64,000 nucleotides of DNA. Source: Pseudomonas bubulae. Its GTDB lineage: Bacteria > Pseudomonadota > Gammaproteobacteria > Pseudomonadales > Pseudomonadaceae. The stretch spans positions 806,001 to 870,000 of the forward strand of contig NZ_UYJA01000002.1 of assembly GCF_900618535.1 (NCBI RefSeq). Direction: 5' to 3'. Of the stretch, positions 1 to 8,476 are shown one piece after another (within the stretch, counting starts at the first letter, position 1; each line of letters begins with the position of its first letter). The notes under the pieces are model-generated. The model made no database searches, was not told the origin of the DNA, and was given only the letters and a program-made list of their open reading frames with translations. The translations under genes were made by a program, and so were the position numbers.

Positions 1-179
1 GCGTAGGCAGTGCCCAGCGGCAGTTCTTTCATGGCCAGACCCAGCAAGCCAAGGCTGATGATCATGGCGCCTACAGTCAGGGCCGTCGGCAACGGGCGGC
101 TGAAACCGTCGGTGTACTTAAGGCCTACAGCCCAGCCAACTTCAAACAGGCCGGCGAAAAACAGAATGATCCAGGACAT
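1..179 (-). CDS. sugE: SugE/Gdx-type small multidrug resistance guanidinium exporter (partial, C-terminus outside window)
   Basis: The visible N-terminal 59 residues begin [19 protein letters not shown] and continue into [10 protein letters not shown], the first two helices of the small multidrug resistance family. The membrane-embedded Glu of the substrate site is in FEVGW. SugE/Gdx members exchange guanidinium for protons across the inner membrane; EmrE-type drug pumps are the alternative, but the SugE-like N-terminus and the guanidine-II riboswitch in front favour guanidinium export. An in-frame ATG lies four codons upstream at 191. The start at 179 is preferred because a GGAG (plus-strand 186-189) sits six bases before it. 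The 3' end lies beyond the left edge of the window. Confidence 0.88.
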   Translation of the reverse strand, partial: MSWIILFFAGLFEVGWAVGLKYTDGFSRPLPTALTVGAMIISLGLLGLAMKELPLGTAY

Positions 180-199
180 GGTCTTCTCCATCAACTGAT

Positions 200-248
200 G
201 GGGTCGTCCCCGGAATAATCACTCGATGAGTCGCGAGGTCGTCCTCGC
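200..248 (-). promoter_or_regulatory. Guanidine-II (mini-ykkC) riboswitch controlling sugE
   Basis: Read on the minus strand there are two hairpins, each with an ACGA loop. The first is GCGAGG-ACGA-CCTCGC (248-233), the second GGGG-ACGA-CCCC (211-200), and a 21-nt linker separates them. Paired stems with ACGR tetraloops are the defining signature of the mini-ykkC motif, whose known ligand is guanidinium. The second hairpin lies about ten bases before the GGAG of sugE, which fits control of translation. A TATACT hexamer (261-256, minus strand) would place the transcript start almost at the base of the first hairpin. Confidence 0.87.
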
Positions 249-297
249 AGTGCGCAGTATATTGCACATGATTATTCCCACAGGCAACCCCGATTTT

Positions 298-1263
298 TCA
301 CTCAATAGCAGCCTTGGCTGCTGCCAGGCGATCTTCTTTTTCGCTCATGCGCCGGAAATAGGTCGACAGCAGCGCCCCCGAAATATTGTGCCAAACGCTG
401 AACAGCGCACTGGGCACGGCCGCCAACGGCGAGAAGTGGGCGCTGGCCAGAGCCGCGCCCAGCCCCGAGTTCTGCATGCCGACTTCCAGGGCCAGGGATT
501 TACGCTGGGCCAGGGGCAATTTGAACAGACGGCCGGTAAAGTAGCCGAGCAAATAGCCGAAACTATTGTGCAGTATCACCACGGCCATAATCAGCAAGCC
601 GGACTTGGCGATTTGCGCCTGACTGGCCGCCACCACGGCGGCGACGATAATCACGATGCTGACCACTGACACCAGCGGCAGCACATCGACGGCAAAGCGC
701 ACCCGTGCGCCAAGCAGGCGCTGGGCCAGTACGCCGAGCACAATCGGTAGCAACACAACCTGCAGGATCGACCAGAACAGCTCCATAAACGAAACCGGCA
801 GCCAGGCCGACGCCAGCAGCCAGATCAGGGCCGGGGTCAACAAGGGGGCGAGGAGGGTGGTTACGGCGGCAATCGCCACCGACAGCGCCAGATCGCCCCG
901 GGCCAGCCAGGTCATGACATTGGACGAGGTGCCGCTTGGGCAGCAACCGACCAGGATCACCCCAACGGCGATTTCCGGTGGCAGGTGGAACACCTGGCAA
1001 AGCAACCACGCCACGCCGGGCATGATCACGAAATGTGCAACCACACCCAGCGCCACACGCCAGGGGTGACGGGCGACTTCGGCGAAGTCATCGAGTTTGA
1101 GGGTCAGGCCCATGCCGAACATCACCACGCCAAGCAGCGGCACGATGTAGCCTTTAAGGCCAACAAACCAGGCTGGCTCAAGAAACGCCAGCACGGCAAA
1201 AATCAGAACCCAGTAAGCAAAGGTATTACCGACAAAGCGGCTTAAGGCAGCAAGTGCGCGCAT
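298..1263 (-). CDS. Bile acid:sodium symporter (BASS) family transporter
   Basis: This 321-residue inner-membrane protein is almost entirely hydrophobic helices. It carries BASS hallmark segments: CCPSGTSSNVMTWLARGD (about residues 107-124), which lines the sodium/substrate core, and GMQNSGLG (262-269). BASS members carry organic anions with sodium; bacterial relatives include PanS-type transporters of pantoate-like acids. The true substrate cannot be told from sequence. The ATG is preceded by AAGGA five bases upstream. It is monocistronic, with a REP pair upstream, and its stop lies about 50 bases from the sugE riboswitch. Confidence 0.88.
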   Translation of the reverse strand: MRALAALSRFVGNTFAYWVLIFAVLAFLEPAWFVGLKGYIVPLLGVVMFGMGLTLKLDDFAEVARHPWRVALGVVAHFVIMPGVAWLLCQVFHLPPEIAVGVILVGCCPSGTSSNVMTWLARGDLALSVAIAAVTTLLAPLLTPALIWLLASAWLPVSFMELFWSILQVVLLPIVLGVLAQRLLGARVRFAVDVLPLVSVVSIVIIVAAVVAASQAQIAKSGLLIMAVVILHNSFGYLLGYFTGRLFKLPLAQRKSLALEVGMQNSGLGAALASAHFSPLAAVPSALFSVWHNISGALLSTYFRRMSEKEDRLAAAKAAIE

Positions 1264-1299
1264 GGTGGTCCTTATTGTGGTTGTTCTGGTGGATATGAT

Positions 1300-1373
1300 T
1301 GTGGGAGCGAGCCTGCTCGCGAAGATCTCGTGAGCGCCGTGGCGCTAGTTTCGCGAGCAGGCTCGCTCCCACA
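1300..1373. repeat. Pseudomonas REP pair (BIME-like inverted repeat)
   Basis: A 23-nt arm at 1300-1322 (type TGTGGGAGCGAGCCTGCTCG) is repeated as its exact inverse complement at 1351-1373, with about 28 bases between. The same element recurs seven more times in this window, always between genes. Here it lies between rdgC and the BASS gene. Confidence 0.9.
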
Positions 1374-1395
1374 AAAAAACGATTGCAGCGGGTGT

Positions 1396-2316
1396 TTAGA
1401 TGCCCTGTGGGATCTCTTCGCCGCCCAGTGCTTCAAACAGCTGTGGCAAGAACTCGCCGAAGGTCAGCATCATCAGGGTGAAGCTGGCGTCCTGCTGGCC
1501 CAGATCGTCATCACCGCCGTCCTGTTCGGCCTGGTCTTGCAGCAGGTCTTCGAACTTCAGGCGTTTGACCACCAGTTTGTCGTCCAGTACGAACGACAGT
1601 TTGTCCTGCCAGGCCAGCGACAGCTGGGTTACGACTTTGCCAGTGCTCAAGTGCAGCTGGATTTCGTCGCTGGTCAGGTCCTGGCGTTTGCAGCGGATGA
1701 TGCCGCCATCTTCATGGGTGTCGCGCAGCTCGCATTCGTCGAGGACAAAGAAGTTGTCGGCGGCTTTCTGGGTCTTGACCCATTCCGTCATCACCGCACT
1801 TGGTGCAACCTTGACTGCCAGTGGGCGAACCGGCAGCGAGCCGATCACTTCACGCAGGGTGGACAGTAAATCCTCGGCGCGTTTCGGGCTGGAGGCGTTA
1901 ACCAGGATCAGGCCCTGTTTTGGCGCGATGGCGGCAAAGGTGGCGGAGCGGCGGATAAAGGCGCGGGGCAGGAAGGCCTGGATGATTTCATCCTTGAGCT
2001 GATCGCGTTCCTTTTTGTAGACCTTGCGCATTTGCTCGGCCTCGATCTCTTCGACCTTCTCCTTTAATGCATCACGCACCACGCTGCTCGGCAGGATGCG
2101 CTCTTCTTTGCGGGCGGCAATCAGCAGGAAGTCCTGGCTGACGTGAACCAGCGGGGCGTCTTCGCCTTTGCCGAACGGGGCAACGAAACCGTAGGTGGCT
2201 ACTTCCTGGCTTGAACACGGGCGGGCCAGTTTGGTGGCCAGTGCAGTTTCCAGCACCTGTGCATCAAATGGCAGATCTTGGGTCAGGCGATAGATAAGCA
2301 GGTTTTTGAACCACAT
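1396..2316 (-). CDS. rdgC: Recombination-associated protein RdgC
   Basis: The protein begins [18 protein letters not shown] and is 306 residues, the usual length of RdgC. RdgC is a nucleoid-associated protein that forms a ring on double-stranded DNA and restrains RecA filament formation. The longest frame adds eight codons upstream, but 2316 matches the family start, and TAGGAG lies about ten bases before it. The sequence is intact and contains segments typical of the family, such as [10 protein letters not shown] near residue 58. It is transcribed alone between a REP pair and the tRNA array. Confidence 0.95.
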   Translation of the reverse strand: MWFKNLLIYRLTQDLPFDAQVLETALATKLARPCSSQEVATYGFVAPFGKGEDAPLVHVSQDFLLIAARKEERILPSSVVRDALKEKVEEIEAEQMRKVYKKERDQLKDEIIQAFLPRAFIRRSATFAAIAPKQGLILVNASSPKRAEDLLSTLREVIGSLPVRPLAVKVAPSAVMTEWVKTQKAADNFFVLDECELRDTHEDGGIIRCKRQDLTSDEIQLHLSTGKVVTQLSLAWQDKLSFVLDDKLVVKRLKFEDLLQDQAEQDGGDDDLGQQDASFTLMMLTFGEFLPQLFEALGGEEIPQGI

Positions 2317-2425
2317 GGGGTGAATCACTCCTATATACAAAGACGCATTATTCGCTTGATAACCTTAATAGGCCAACCCTGCGCTAAGCCTTTGTAGTGC
2401 TTGGGAAAATTATTTTAAAAAGTAC

Positions 2426-2454
2426 TTGCCAGACTATAAGTCGCTCCGTAGAAT
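2426..2454 (+). promoter_or_regulatory. Sigma-70 promoter of the Val/Asp tRNA array
   Basis: TTGCCA (2426-2431) and TAGAAT (2449-2454) are separated by exactly 17 bases. A GC-rich GCGCGCC discriminator follows, typical of stringently controlled stable-RNA promoters. The first tRNA begins 22 bases after the -10 box. Confidence 0.82.
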
Positions 2455-2476
2455 GCGCGCCACACCGAGAGTGAAA

Positions 2477-2552
2477 GGGTGATTAGCTCAGCTGGGAGAG
2501 CATCTGCCTTACAAGCAGAGGGTCGGCGGTTCGATCCCGTCATCACCCACCA
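2477..2552 (+). tRNA. tRNA-Val (anticodon TAC), copy 1
   Basis: A 76-nt cloverleaf with acceptor stem GGGTGAT/ATCACCC, D-arm TTAGCTCAGCTGGGAGAGC, anticodon loop CTTACAA with TAC, T-loop GGTTCGATCC and an encoded CCA. It is identical in its body to the copies at 2868 and 3206. Confidence 0.98.
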
Positions 2553-2571
2553 TTCGCTCACAGTGTTACGC

Positions 2572-2648
2572 GCAGCGGTAGTTCAGTCGGTTAGAATACC
2601 GGCCTGTCACGCCGGGGGTCGCGGGTTCGAGTCCCGTCCGCTGCGCCA
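2572..2648 (+). tRNA. tRNA-Asp (anticodon GTC), copy 1
   Basis: A 77-nt cloverleaf with acceptor stem GCAGCGG/CCGCTGC, anticodon loop CTGTCAC with GTC, T-loop GGTTCGAGTCC and an encoded CCA. It lies 19 bases after tRNA-Val copy 1 and is probably cotranscribed with it. Confidence 0.98.
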
Positions 2649-2867
2649 TTTTTTTTGCCATAAGCCCCTTGAACGCTTGTGGTTGGGATAAGCCTGATAA
2701 ATGCAGGTTTACCCGAAAGGCTTCGGTTTGGCAGTTCGCTGCGAAATCAAAGATGCAGGGCGATGGAAACGGATGTTTTTACAAGGTTTTGAAAAAAAGC
2801 CAAATAAAAACAACCACTTACACAAATAGTGTGAGAGAATGCGCCCCGCAACGAAAGCGAAGTACAA

Positions 2868-2943
2868 GGGTGATTAGCTCAGCTGGGAGAGCATCTGCCT
2901 TACAAGCAGAGGGTCGGCGGTTCGATCCCGTCATCACCCACCA
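2868..2943 (+). tRNA. tRNA-Val (anticodon TAC), copy 2
   Basis: Same 76-nt sequence as the copy at 2477. The 60 bases before it (including GTGTGAGAGAATGCGCCCCGC) are nearly repeated before copy 3, so the duplicated unit includes a leader. No consensus -35 box was found there, and GAGAAT (2835-2840) is the best -10 candidate. Confidence 0.98.
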
Positions 2944-2962
2944 CTTGCTTTCAATGTTACGC

Positions 2963-3039
2963 GCAGCGGTAGTTCAGTCGGTTAGAATACCGGCCTGTCA
3001 CGCCGGGGGTCGCGGGTTCGAGTCCCGTCCGCTGCGCCA
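2963..3039 (+). tRNA. tRNA-Asp (anticodon GTC), copy 2
   Basis: Same 77-nt sequence as the copy at 2572, 19 bases after tRNA-Val copy 2. A hairpin terminator follows at 3078-3106. Confidence 0.98.
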
Positions 3040-3077
3040 TATTCTGAACACAAGCCCCTTGAACGCTTGTGATCAAC

Positions 3078-3106
3078 AAAAAGCCTGCCTTGTGCAGGCT
3101 TTTTTG
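3078..3106 (+). terminator. Intrinsic terminator after the second Val/Asp pair
   Basis: An AAAAAGCCTGC arm and a GCAGGCTTTTTT arm form a GC stem ending in a T run. A near-copy follows the third pair. Confidence 0.85.
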
Positions 3107-3205
3107 TGTATGCATGTTTTCTTTGATTGATAAAAAATTCAAATAAAACAACAACTTACGCGAATAGTGTGAGAGAATGCGCCCCGCAACGAAAGTGAAG
3201 TACAA

Positions 3206-3281
3206 GGGTGATTAGCTCAGCTGGGAGAGCATCTGCCTTACAAGCAGAGGGTCGGCGGTTCGATCCCGTCATCACCCACCA
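3206..3281 (+). tRNA. tRNA-Val (anticodon TAC), copy 3
   Basis: Same 76-nt sequence as the copies at 2477 and 2868, preceded by the same leader block as copy 2. Confidence 0.98.
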
Positions 3282-3300
3282 CTTGCTTTCAATGTTACGC

Positions 3301-3377
3301 GCAGCGGTAGTTCAGTCGGTTAGAATACCGGCCTGTCACGCCGGGGGTCGCGGGTTCGAGTCCCGTCCGCTGCGCCA
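3301..3377 (+). tRNA. tRNA-Asp (anticodon GTC), copy 3
   Basis: Same 77-nt sequence as the copies at 2572 and 2963. It is the last tRNA of this array. Confidence 0.98.
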
Positions 3378-3415
3378 TATTCTGAACACAGGCCCCTTGA
3401 ACGCTTGTGATCAAC

Positions 3416-3444
3416 AAAAAAGCCTGCTTAGTGCAGGCTTTTTT
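3416..3444 (+). terminator. Intrinsic terminator after the third Val/Asp pair
   Basis: An AAAAAAGCCTGC/GCAGGCTTTTTT stem with a five-base loop and a T run. Read the other way it could also serve the convergent TonB receptor gene, which ends at 3474. Confidence 0.85.
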
Positions 3445-3473
3445 GTGCGCGGGTGTTTTGTGGTGTGTGGGGT

Positions 3474-5879
3474 TTAGAAATCCCAGCGCGTGGTCACCAT
3501 CACATTGCGAGGGTCACCGTAGTACGACGAGTTATAAAAACCGATATTGGTGTAATACGACTTGTCGAATGCGTTGTTCAGATTGACCGTGGCCGACAGG
3601 TTTTTCGAAATCTGATAGCGCGCCATCAGATCAACCAGCCAGTATGGGTCCTGGGAGAATTTTTCCACGGTGCCGCCCTTGTTCCAGTTGGTCAGCATCT
3701 GCCAGCCGGTGCTCTGCCAGCGAACGCCGCCGCCCAGGGTCAGTTTGTCCAGATCGCCGGTCAGCTTGTAGCTGGTGTACAGGTTGATCTGGTCTTCCGG
3801 TTCCCAGGTCGAGACCTTTGTGCCGCCCTGGTCACGGCTGACCTTGTGGGTGTACCCCGCCTGCAATTGCCAGCCTGGCATCAGTTCACCGGAGATCTCT
3901 GCTTCGTAGCCCTTGGTCGTGGCCTTGATACCCTTGTAGGCGTAGTCGATGTCCGGGTTGGTCGGATTGCCGTTGTAGGCCATGTCTGCTTCAGGACGGT
4001 TGTCCTGATGCACTTCAAAGTAGGCCAGGCTTGAATTCAGGCGGCCATCAAAGAACTCGCCTTTCAGCCCCAGCTCGTAGTTGGTGCCTTCATCCGGCTC
4101 AAGCATCTTGTTGTCGCGATCGCGGTAATACGACTGCGGCAGGAAAATCTCCGTGTAGCTGGTATAGGCCGAAATATTGTCATTGATGTCGTAGATCAGG
4201 GCTGCGTACGGCAGCACTTTGCCCGTGTCCTTGGCGTGGCTCGTGCCGGTCAGGGTGTAATTGGCCACCCGGGTGCCCAGCATCAGTTTAAGGTCGTCGG
4301 TCAGGCTGAAGCGGCCGGTCACGTAGGTACCGGTCTGGCGTGTTGTTTCATCGTTGTATGAAGTGACATTGCCCCAGTCCGGCTCAAGGCTGTTGCCTTT
4401 CCAGTTGTAGTAGTCGTAGGCGTTGTTGACCATATTGGCATTGGTATAGTCCTTGCCAGTCCAGTGTGATTTGGACACCGAACCACCGACGACCAGTTCA
4501 TGTTCGCGCCCCAGCAGGCTGAACGGACCGGTGGCAAACAGGTCACCGCTATCGCTGACGTATTCGCCGGTGTATTTGCGGGCGAGCATTTTTGCCAGCC
4601 CGGTAGTGGCGTCCGGGTCAAGCAGGGCGCCCAGCGGGGCGTTATAGCCGTTGATCTGGTGGTTGTACTGGCCTTTGACTACCCAGCCGTTGGCAAAGTT
4701 GTGTTCCAGGGTTGAGAACACCGTGCGGGTGTATTGCTCCCAACTGCTCCATTTGGCGCCATTGTTGAATGAGCGCGGGGTGCTGATCCGGTCACCTTTG
4801 GAGTTGAACAGTGATGCGCTGCCTGACCAGCTGGAACCTTTGGGGTTGTTGTCCTGATAATCGGCACCCAGGGTCAGCAGGGTGTCGGGGCTCAGATCCA
4901 CTTCAAGAATGCCGTAGTAAACCTCGCTGTCACGCTTGTAGTGATCCATGAATGAGTGCTTGTCCTGGTAAGCCGCCACGGCCCGGCCACGCACATTGCC
5001 GCTCTCGGTTAATGGCCCGCTGACATCGATTTCGGAGCGGTAGTTTTCCCAGGAGCCTGCGCCCACATCGATATGGGCCTTGAATTCGCGGGTCGGTTTT
5101 TTGCGCACCATATTGATGGTACCGCCCGGTCCGCCAGCGCCGGTGAGCAGGCCGGTTGCGCCTTTCAGGATTTCGACCCGGTCATAGATGGCGGTGTCAG
5201 TCAGGGTGTGCCCGGCCGAGTACTGCGGGTCTTGCAAGATGGGGATGCCGTCGTACTGGAAGTTCTTGATCGCAAAACCACGGGAGTAATAGCTGGTGCG
5301 ATCGCTGTCATAGGTGGCCACGGTGATGCCGGGGGTGTGGCGCATCACGTCATCGATGGAGTTCATGCCGAAATCGTCCATGGCCTGGCGGGTCACCACG
5401 GAAATGGACTGGGGGGTTTCCCTTGGCGTCAGTACCATGCGTGTTGCTGTCGCGATGGAGCCGGGGGTGTAGGAACCGGTGCCTTCGGTGATAGTCCCGA
5501 GCTGGTTGGCGCTGACCTGGGTGGCGCCCAACTCCAGTGCGCCGCCTGCCGCGGGCAGGGCGTCGAGCCTGTAGCCGTTGGCGCCTTTGACCATGGTATA
5601 GCCGCTGCCCCGCAACAAGGCTTCGAATCCGTCATGTTCGTTGTAGGCACCCTGCAGGCCCGGAGTCGACAGGCCTTCCAGGTTGCTCGACTGAAAAATG
5701 ATCGCCACGCCGGCTTGTTGCGCGAAGCGGTTCAGTGCGTTGCTCAGCGGGCCTGCGGGTATGTCGTAGCTCTGTACGGCTGCAGTTTGTGCCTGGGCAG
5801 TGGCGGCGTATGCCACGCCAGCCGCCGACGCAACGATCAAGTGAATCGCCAGCGCAAGGGGTTTGTAGGAGGTCAGCAT
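3474..5879 (-). CDS. TonB-dependent ferric-siderophore receptor with N-terminal signalling domain (FpvA-like)
   Basis: This 801-residue outer-membrane receptor has a signal peptide (about 1-30, ending around YAATAQAQ). An STN signalling domain follows (about 38-100, SYDIPAGPLSNALNRFAQQ). Next come a plug domain with TPRETPQSISVVTRQ and EILKGATGLLTGAGGPGGTINM, and a beta barrel ending in the usual aromatic residue (TTRWDF). The STN domain marks it as a transducer that signals through the FecR-type protein encoded just upstream. The plug resembles ferripyoverdine receptors such as FpvA, but ligand choice cannot be read from sequence. It is third in a sigma/anti-sigma/receptor set. A Fur-box-like site (5945-5963) lies in front, overlapping the end of the fecR-type gene. 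Confidence 0.9.
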   Translation of the reverse strand: MLTSYKPLALAIHLIVASAAGVAYAATAQAQTAAVQSYDIPAGPLSNALNRFAQQAGVAIIFQSSNLEGLSTPGLQGAYNEHDGFEALLRGSGYTMVKGANGYRLDALPAAGGALELGATQVSANQLGTITEGTGSYTPGSIATATRMVLTPRETPQSISVVTRQAMDDFGMNSIDDVMRHTPGITVATYDSDRTSYYSRGFAIKNFQYDGIPILQDPQYSAGHTLTDTAIYDRVEILKGATGLLTGAGGPGGTINMVRKKPTREFKAHIDVGAGSWENYRSEIDVSGPLTESGNVRGRAVAAYQDKHSFMDHYKRDSEVYYGILEVDLSPDTLLTLGADYQDNNPKGSSWSGSASLFNSKGDRISTPRSFNNGAKWSSWEQYTRTVFSTLEHNFANGWVVKGQYNHQINGYNAPLGALLDPDATTGLAKMLARKYTGEYVSDSGDLFATGPFSLLGREHELVVGGSVSKSHWTGKDYTNANMVNNAYDYYNWKGNSLEPDWGNVTSYNDETTRQTGTYVTGRFSLTDDLKLMLGTRVANYTLTGTSHAKDTGKVLPYAALIYDINDNISAYTSYTEIFLPQSYYRDRDNKMLEPDEGTNYELGLKGEFFDGRLNSSLAYFEVHQDNRPEADMAYNGNPTNPDIDYAYKGIKATTKGYEAEISGELMPGWQLQAGYTHKVSRDQGGTKVSTWEPEDQINLYTSYKLTGDLDKLTLGGGVRWQSTGWQMLTNWNKGGTVEKFSQDPYWLVDLMARYQISKNLSATVNLNNAFDKSYYTNIGFYNSSYYGDPRNVMVTTRWDF

Positions 5880-5944
5880 GGAAGACGTAGTCCTTTATGA
5901 GTCGTTGTTACCTACCTTGACGGCTGACTCGACAAAAGCGGAAC

Positions 5945-5963
5945 GAATGGGAATTATTATTTT
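5945..5963. promoter_or_regulatory. Candidate Fur box upstream of the siderophore receptor
   Basis: The plus strand reads GAATGGGAATTATTATTTT, close to the common Fur-site form GAATGAGAATTATTATC. It overlaps the stop of the fecR-type gene and lies about 70-85 bases before the receptor start. This is a pattern match only. Confidence 0.5.
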
Positions 5964-6943
5964 TCAGGGGTGTGCAGCTGGCTGATCACAACCAGCCAGG
6001 GTGTGTAGGTTTTGATCTGCAGGGGCAAGGTGTCGGCGATCAGTTGCAACGCCCGGTCGGTATCGTCCAGAGGCAGTACAGCCGAGACGCGCAGGCCGGC
6101 CAGGGTGTTGCGATCAAACTGCAGGTGCCCGCGTCGATGGCGGGAAATTTCATCAAGCACCTGAGGCAGCGGCTGATCTTCAACCACCAGTTGATGGCGC
6201 TCCCAAGCCTGATCGATGCTGGCCGGGGAGATGCTGCCAGCCAGTTCGACCGAGCCCTGGCGAATCAGCGCCCGGGAGCCTGCACTCACCTCCAGGGTTT
6301 GCTGCTCGTTCGCGCTTTGCGCGGCGACGCGAGACTGCAACATGCTCAATACGGTGGTGTCACCCTGGCGCTTGACTACAAAGCGGGTGCCCAGGGCGCG
6401 CATGCTGCCTTGGGCTGTTTCCACGAAAAATGGCCGGGCGCTGTCATGGGCGACGTCGACCAGTACTTCACCTTGCAGTAGTTCAATGCGCCGCGCCTGG
6501 CCGTCAAAATGTACATTGAGCGCGCTGGTGCCGCTGAGGGTAATGCTCGAGTTGTCGGCCAGGCGCTGTGTTTTCCAGTCATTGGGGCCGGTGCTGATAT
6601 CGGCCAGCCATTGCTCGGGATAATGGCTTTGCACCAGCAGGGTGGCCGGCAGGGCCAGGCAGCCGGCAATCAGCAGGGCGCGCAAGGCATGTTTGCGTCG
6701 GGTGACTGCCTTGCGCCCGGCAAATGCGGCATTGAGCGCTGCCTTGGCTGGCGTCGACTGCTGGCGCAACGCCTGTAGGCGGTTGATGACATCTTGCATG
6801 CGCCGGGCTGCGGCGGCGTGTTGCGGGCTTTGCTGTTTCCAGCGCTCGAATTCCAGGCGCAAGCCCTCGCTGAACCCTTCCTCGTGCAGGCGAAGGATCC
6901 ATTCGGCGGCTTGTTCGTCTATTGAATCGGGCTGTTCGGGCAT
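5957..6943 (-). CDS. FecR-family transmembrane sigma-factor regulator
   Basis: The 328-residue protein starts with the FecR N-terminal cytoplasmic domain (AAEWILRLHEEGFSEGLRLEFERW, about 12-35). A single membrane helix follows near 85-104 (ALLIAGCLALPATLLV), then a periplasmic FecR domain (about 118-215, with LLQGEVLVDVAHDSARPFFVET). The C-terminal part resembles the STN fold. Such proteins relay the receptor signal to the cognate sigma factor and act as anti-sigma factor or activator. Its start lies six bases after the stop of the sigma-factor gene, so the two are probably cotranscribed. No strong ribosome binding site precedes the ATG. Confidence 0.92.
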   Translation of the reverse strand: MPEQPDSIDEQAAEWILRLHEEGFSEGLRLEFERWKQQSPQHAAAARRMQDVINRLQALRQQSTPAKAALNAAFAGRKAVTRRKHALRALLIAGCLALPATLLVQSHYPEQWLADISTGPNDWKTQRLADNSSITLSGTSALNVHFDGQARRIELLQGEVLVDVAHDSARPFFVETAQGSMRALGTRFVVKRQGDTTVLSMLQSRVAAQSANEQQTLEVSAGSRALIRQGSVELAGSISPASIDQAWERHQLVVEDQPLPQVLDEISRHRRGHLQFDRNTLAGLRVSAVLPLDDTDRALQLIADTLPLQIKTYTPWLVVISQLHTPEK

Positions 6944-6949
6944 GCGGGC

Positions 6950-7468
6950 TCAGGTGTTCAGGCTGTGGCTGCAATGCAGCAGGGCCTGGATAAGGTACTT
7001 GCGCACGGTGCGGTCAGACAGGCCCAGTTGCCGGGCGATTTGGCACTGGGTCAGGCCGTCCAGGTAATACAGCACAAAGGCCTGGCGGGCTTTGTCCTGC
7101 ATGCCTTCGAGAATAAAGGCGATCTGCTCCAGGGCTTCCAGGGTGGTAAGAATTTGCTCGGGTGATTGATAGCCTTCGAGTGCCTCGGCGGTCAGCGCAA
7201 GTTCTTGCAAGTAGGCGTTTTCTATCTGTTTGCGGCGCACCTGATCGATGATCAGGCGGCGTGCCGTGGTGCTCAAAAAGGCCCGGGGCTCGCGCAGGGA
7301 GGCTACCGATTCGCGGGCATTGAGAATTCGGGCGAAGGTGTCCTGGGCCAGATCGGCGGCATTTTGCGCGCAACCGAGCTTTCTGCGTAGCCAGCCAAAC
7401 AGCCAGCCGTGATGCTCGCAGTACAGTTCGGTAATAGCGCTCTGGTAGGACGGTTCACCCGAAGACAT
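6950..7468 (-). CDS. FecI-type ECF RNA polymerase sigma factor
   Basis: The 172-residue protein has region 2 (DLAQDTFARILNAR) and region 4 with the helix-turn-helix LTQCQIARQLGLSDRTVRKYL. These mark an iron-starvation (FecI/FpvI-like) extracytoplasmic-function sigma factor. It would direct transcription of the siderophore receptor gene two genes downstream once released by the FecR-type partner. A Fur-box-like inverted repeat (7489-7512) lies 20 bases before the ATG, so iron repression is likely. No siderophore biosynthesis gene is in the window, so the siderophore may be made elsewhere or taken from other organisms. Confidence 0.92.
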   Translation of the reverse strand: MSSGEPSYQSAITELYCEHHGWLFGWLRRKLGCAQNAADLAQDTFARILNARESVASLREPRAFLSTTARRLIIDQVRRKQIENAYLQELALTAEALEGYQSPEQILTTLEALEQIAFILEGMQDKARQAFVLYYLDGLTQCQIARQLGLSDRTVRKYLIQALLHCSHSLNT

Positions 7469-7488
7469 AGGACGCTGCCTAAATGTTA

Positions 7489-7512
7489 TTGAGAATAATT
7501 ACCAATTCTCAA
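7489..7512. promoter_or_regulatory. Candidate Fur box upstream of the FecI-type sigma factor
   Basis: TTGAGAAT (7489-7496) and ATTCTCAA (7505-7512) form perfect 8-base inverted arms around AATTACCA. The core GAGAATAATTACCA is close to the Fur consensus GAGAATAATTATCA, and the site ends 20 bases before the sigma-factor start. Confidence 0.65.
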
Positions 7513-7567
7513 CGAAAGTCCGGGGTAAACGCAAGGCGGGCGATGAAATGTAACGGTCACTTGCAAC

Positions 7568-7655
7568 TGTGGGAGCGGGCTTGCTCGCGATGGGATCGCC
7601 TCGGTGTGGCAGGTACACCGCGTTGTATCCATCGCGAGCAAGCCCGCTCCCACAG
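7568..7655. repeat. Pseudomonas REP pair
   Basis: Inverted arms TGTGGGAGCGGGCTTGCTCG (from 7568) and its complement (ending 7655), about 40 bases apart. It lies between the FecI-type sigma gene and cysH and ends about 19 bases from the cysH stop. Confidence 0.88.
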
Positions 7656-7673
7656 AGTGTGGAGGCGGGTGTT

Positions 7674-8408
7674 TTAGTTCTTCGCGATCAAATTGCCGGC
7701 ATGCAGCCCGCATTCTTTTTGCGTGGCTTCTTCCCACCACCAGCGGCCTTCGCGCTCGTGCTGGTTGGGCAGTACCGGACGGGTGCAGGGCTCGCAGCCG
7801 ATGCTGATAAAACCGCGTTCATGCAGGCTGTTGTAAGGCAGCTCCAGCATGCGGATATAGCCCCAGACTTCCTCGCTGGTCATTTGTGCCAACGGGTTGA
7901 ACTTGTACAGCGTGCGCTCGGGTGTGGAGAACGCGCCGTCAATTTCCAGGGCGGCAACCTGGCTGCGGGTGCCGGGGCTCTGGTCGCGGCGCTGGCCGGT
8001 GGCCCAGGCCTTGACCGTCGACAGCTTGCGTCGCAGCGGCTCGATCTTGCGTATGCCGCAGCATTCGCCATGGCCGTCTTTATAGAAGCTGAACAGGCCT
8101 TTCTCTTTGACGAAGGGTTCGAGCTTGCTTTGATCCGGCGAGATCAGCTCGATCTGGATCTTGTAATGTTCACGTACCTGTTCGATAAACCGGTAGGTCT
8201 CGGGGTGCAGGCGGCCGGTGTCGAGGCTGAACACCTTGACGTTCTTGTTGAGCTTCCAGGCCATGTCCACCAGCACCACGTCTTCGGCGCCGCTGAAGGA
8301 GATCCAGAGTTCGTCGCCAAAATGTTCAAAGGCGAGTTTGAGAATATCTTGCGGGGACTTGCTGGCGTATGTCGCGGCGAGTTCGGCGACGTCAAACGGA
8401 TGGCTCAT
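7674..8408 (-). CDS. cysH: Assimilatory adenylylsulfate (APS) reductase CysH
   Basis: This 244-residue enzyme reduces activated sulfate to sulfite with thioredoxin. The PP-loop [10 protein letters not shown] is at 38-47. The paired cysteines C116-C117 (GECCGIRK) and C205/C208 (GCEPC) form the four-Cys [4Fe-4S] site that marks the APS-type rather than the PAPS-type enzyme. The catalytic cysteine is C233 in KECGLH near the C-terminus. It is monocistronic and works in cysteine biosynthesis in the cytoplasm. All key residues are present. Confidence 0.96.
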   Translation of the reverse strand: MSHPFDVAELAATYASKSPQDILKLAFEHFGDELWISFSGAEDVVLVDMAWKLNKNVKVFSLDTGRLHPETYRFIEQVREHYKIQIELISPDQSKLEPFVKEKGLFSFYKDGHGECCGIRKIEPLRRKLSTVKAWATGQRRDQSPGTRSQVAALEIDGAFSTPERTLYKFNPLAQMTSEEVWGYIRMLELPYNSLHERGFISIGCEPCTRPVLPNQHEREGRWWWEEATQKECGLHAGNLIAKN

Positions 8409-8476
8409 CAGGCGGCTTCCTGCAGTGAATGGCGCTGGGCGCTCTCTAGTCTCGTGATCTTAGCAAAAAGCGCGGG

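Noticed and set aside
2479..3477. Open frames running through the Val/Asp tRNA genes on both strands
   Set aside because: They translate tRNA sequence and repeat with each tRNA copy; they are artefacts of the array.
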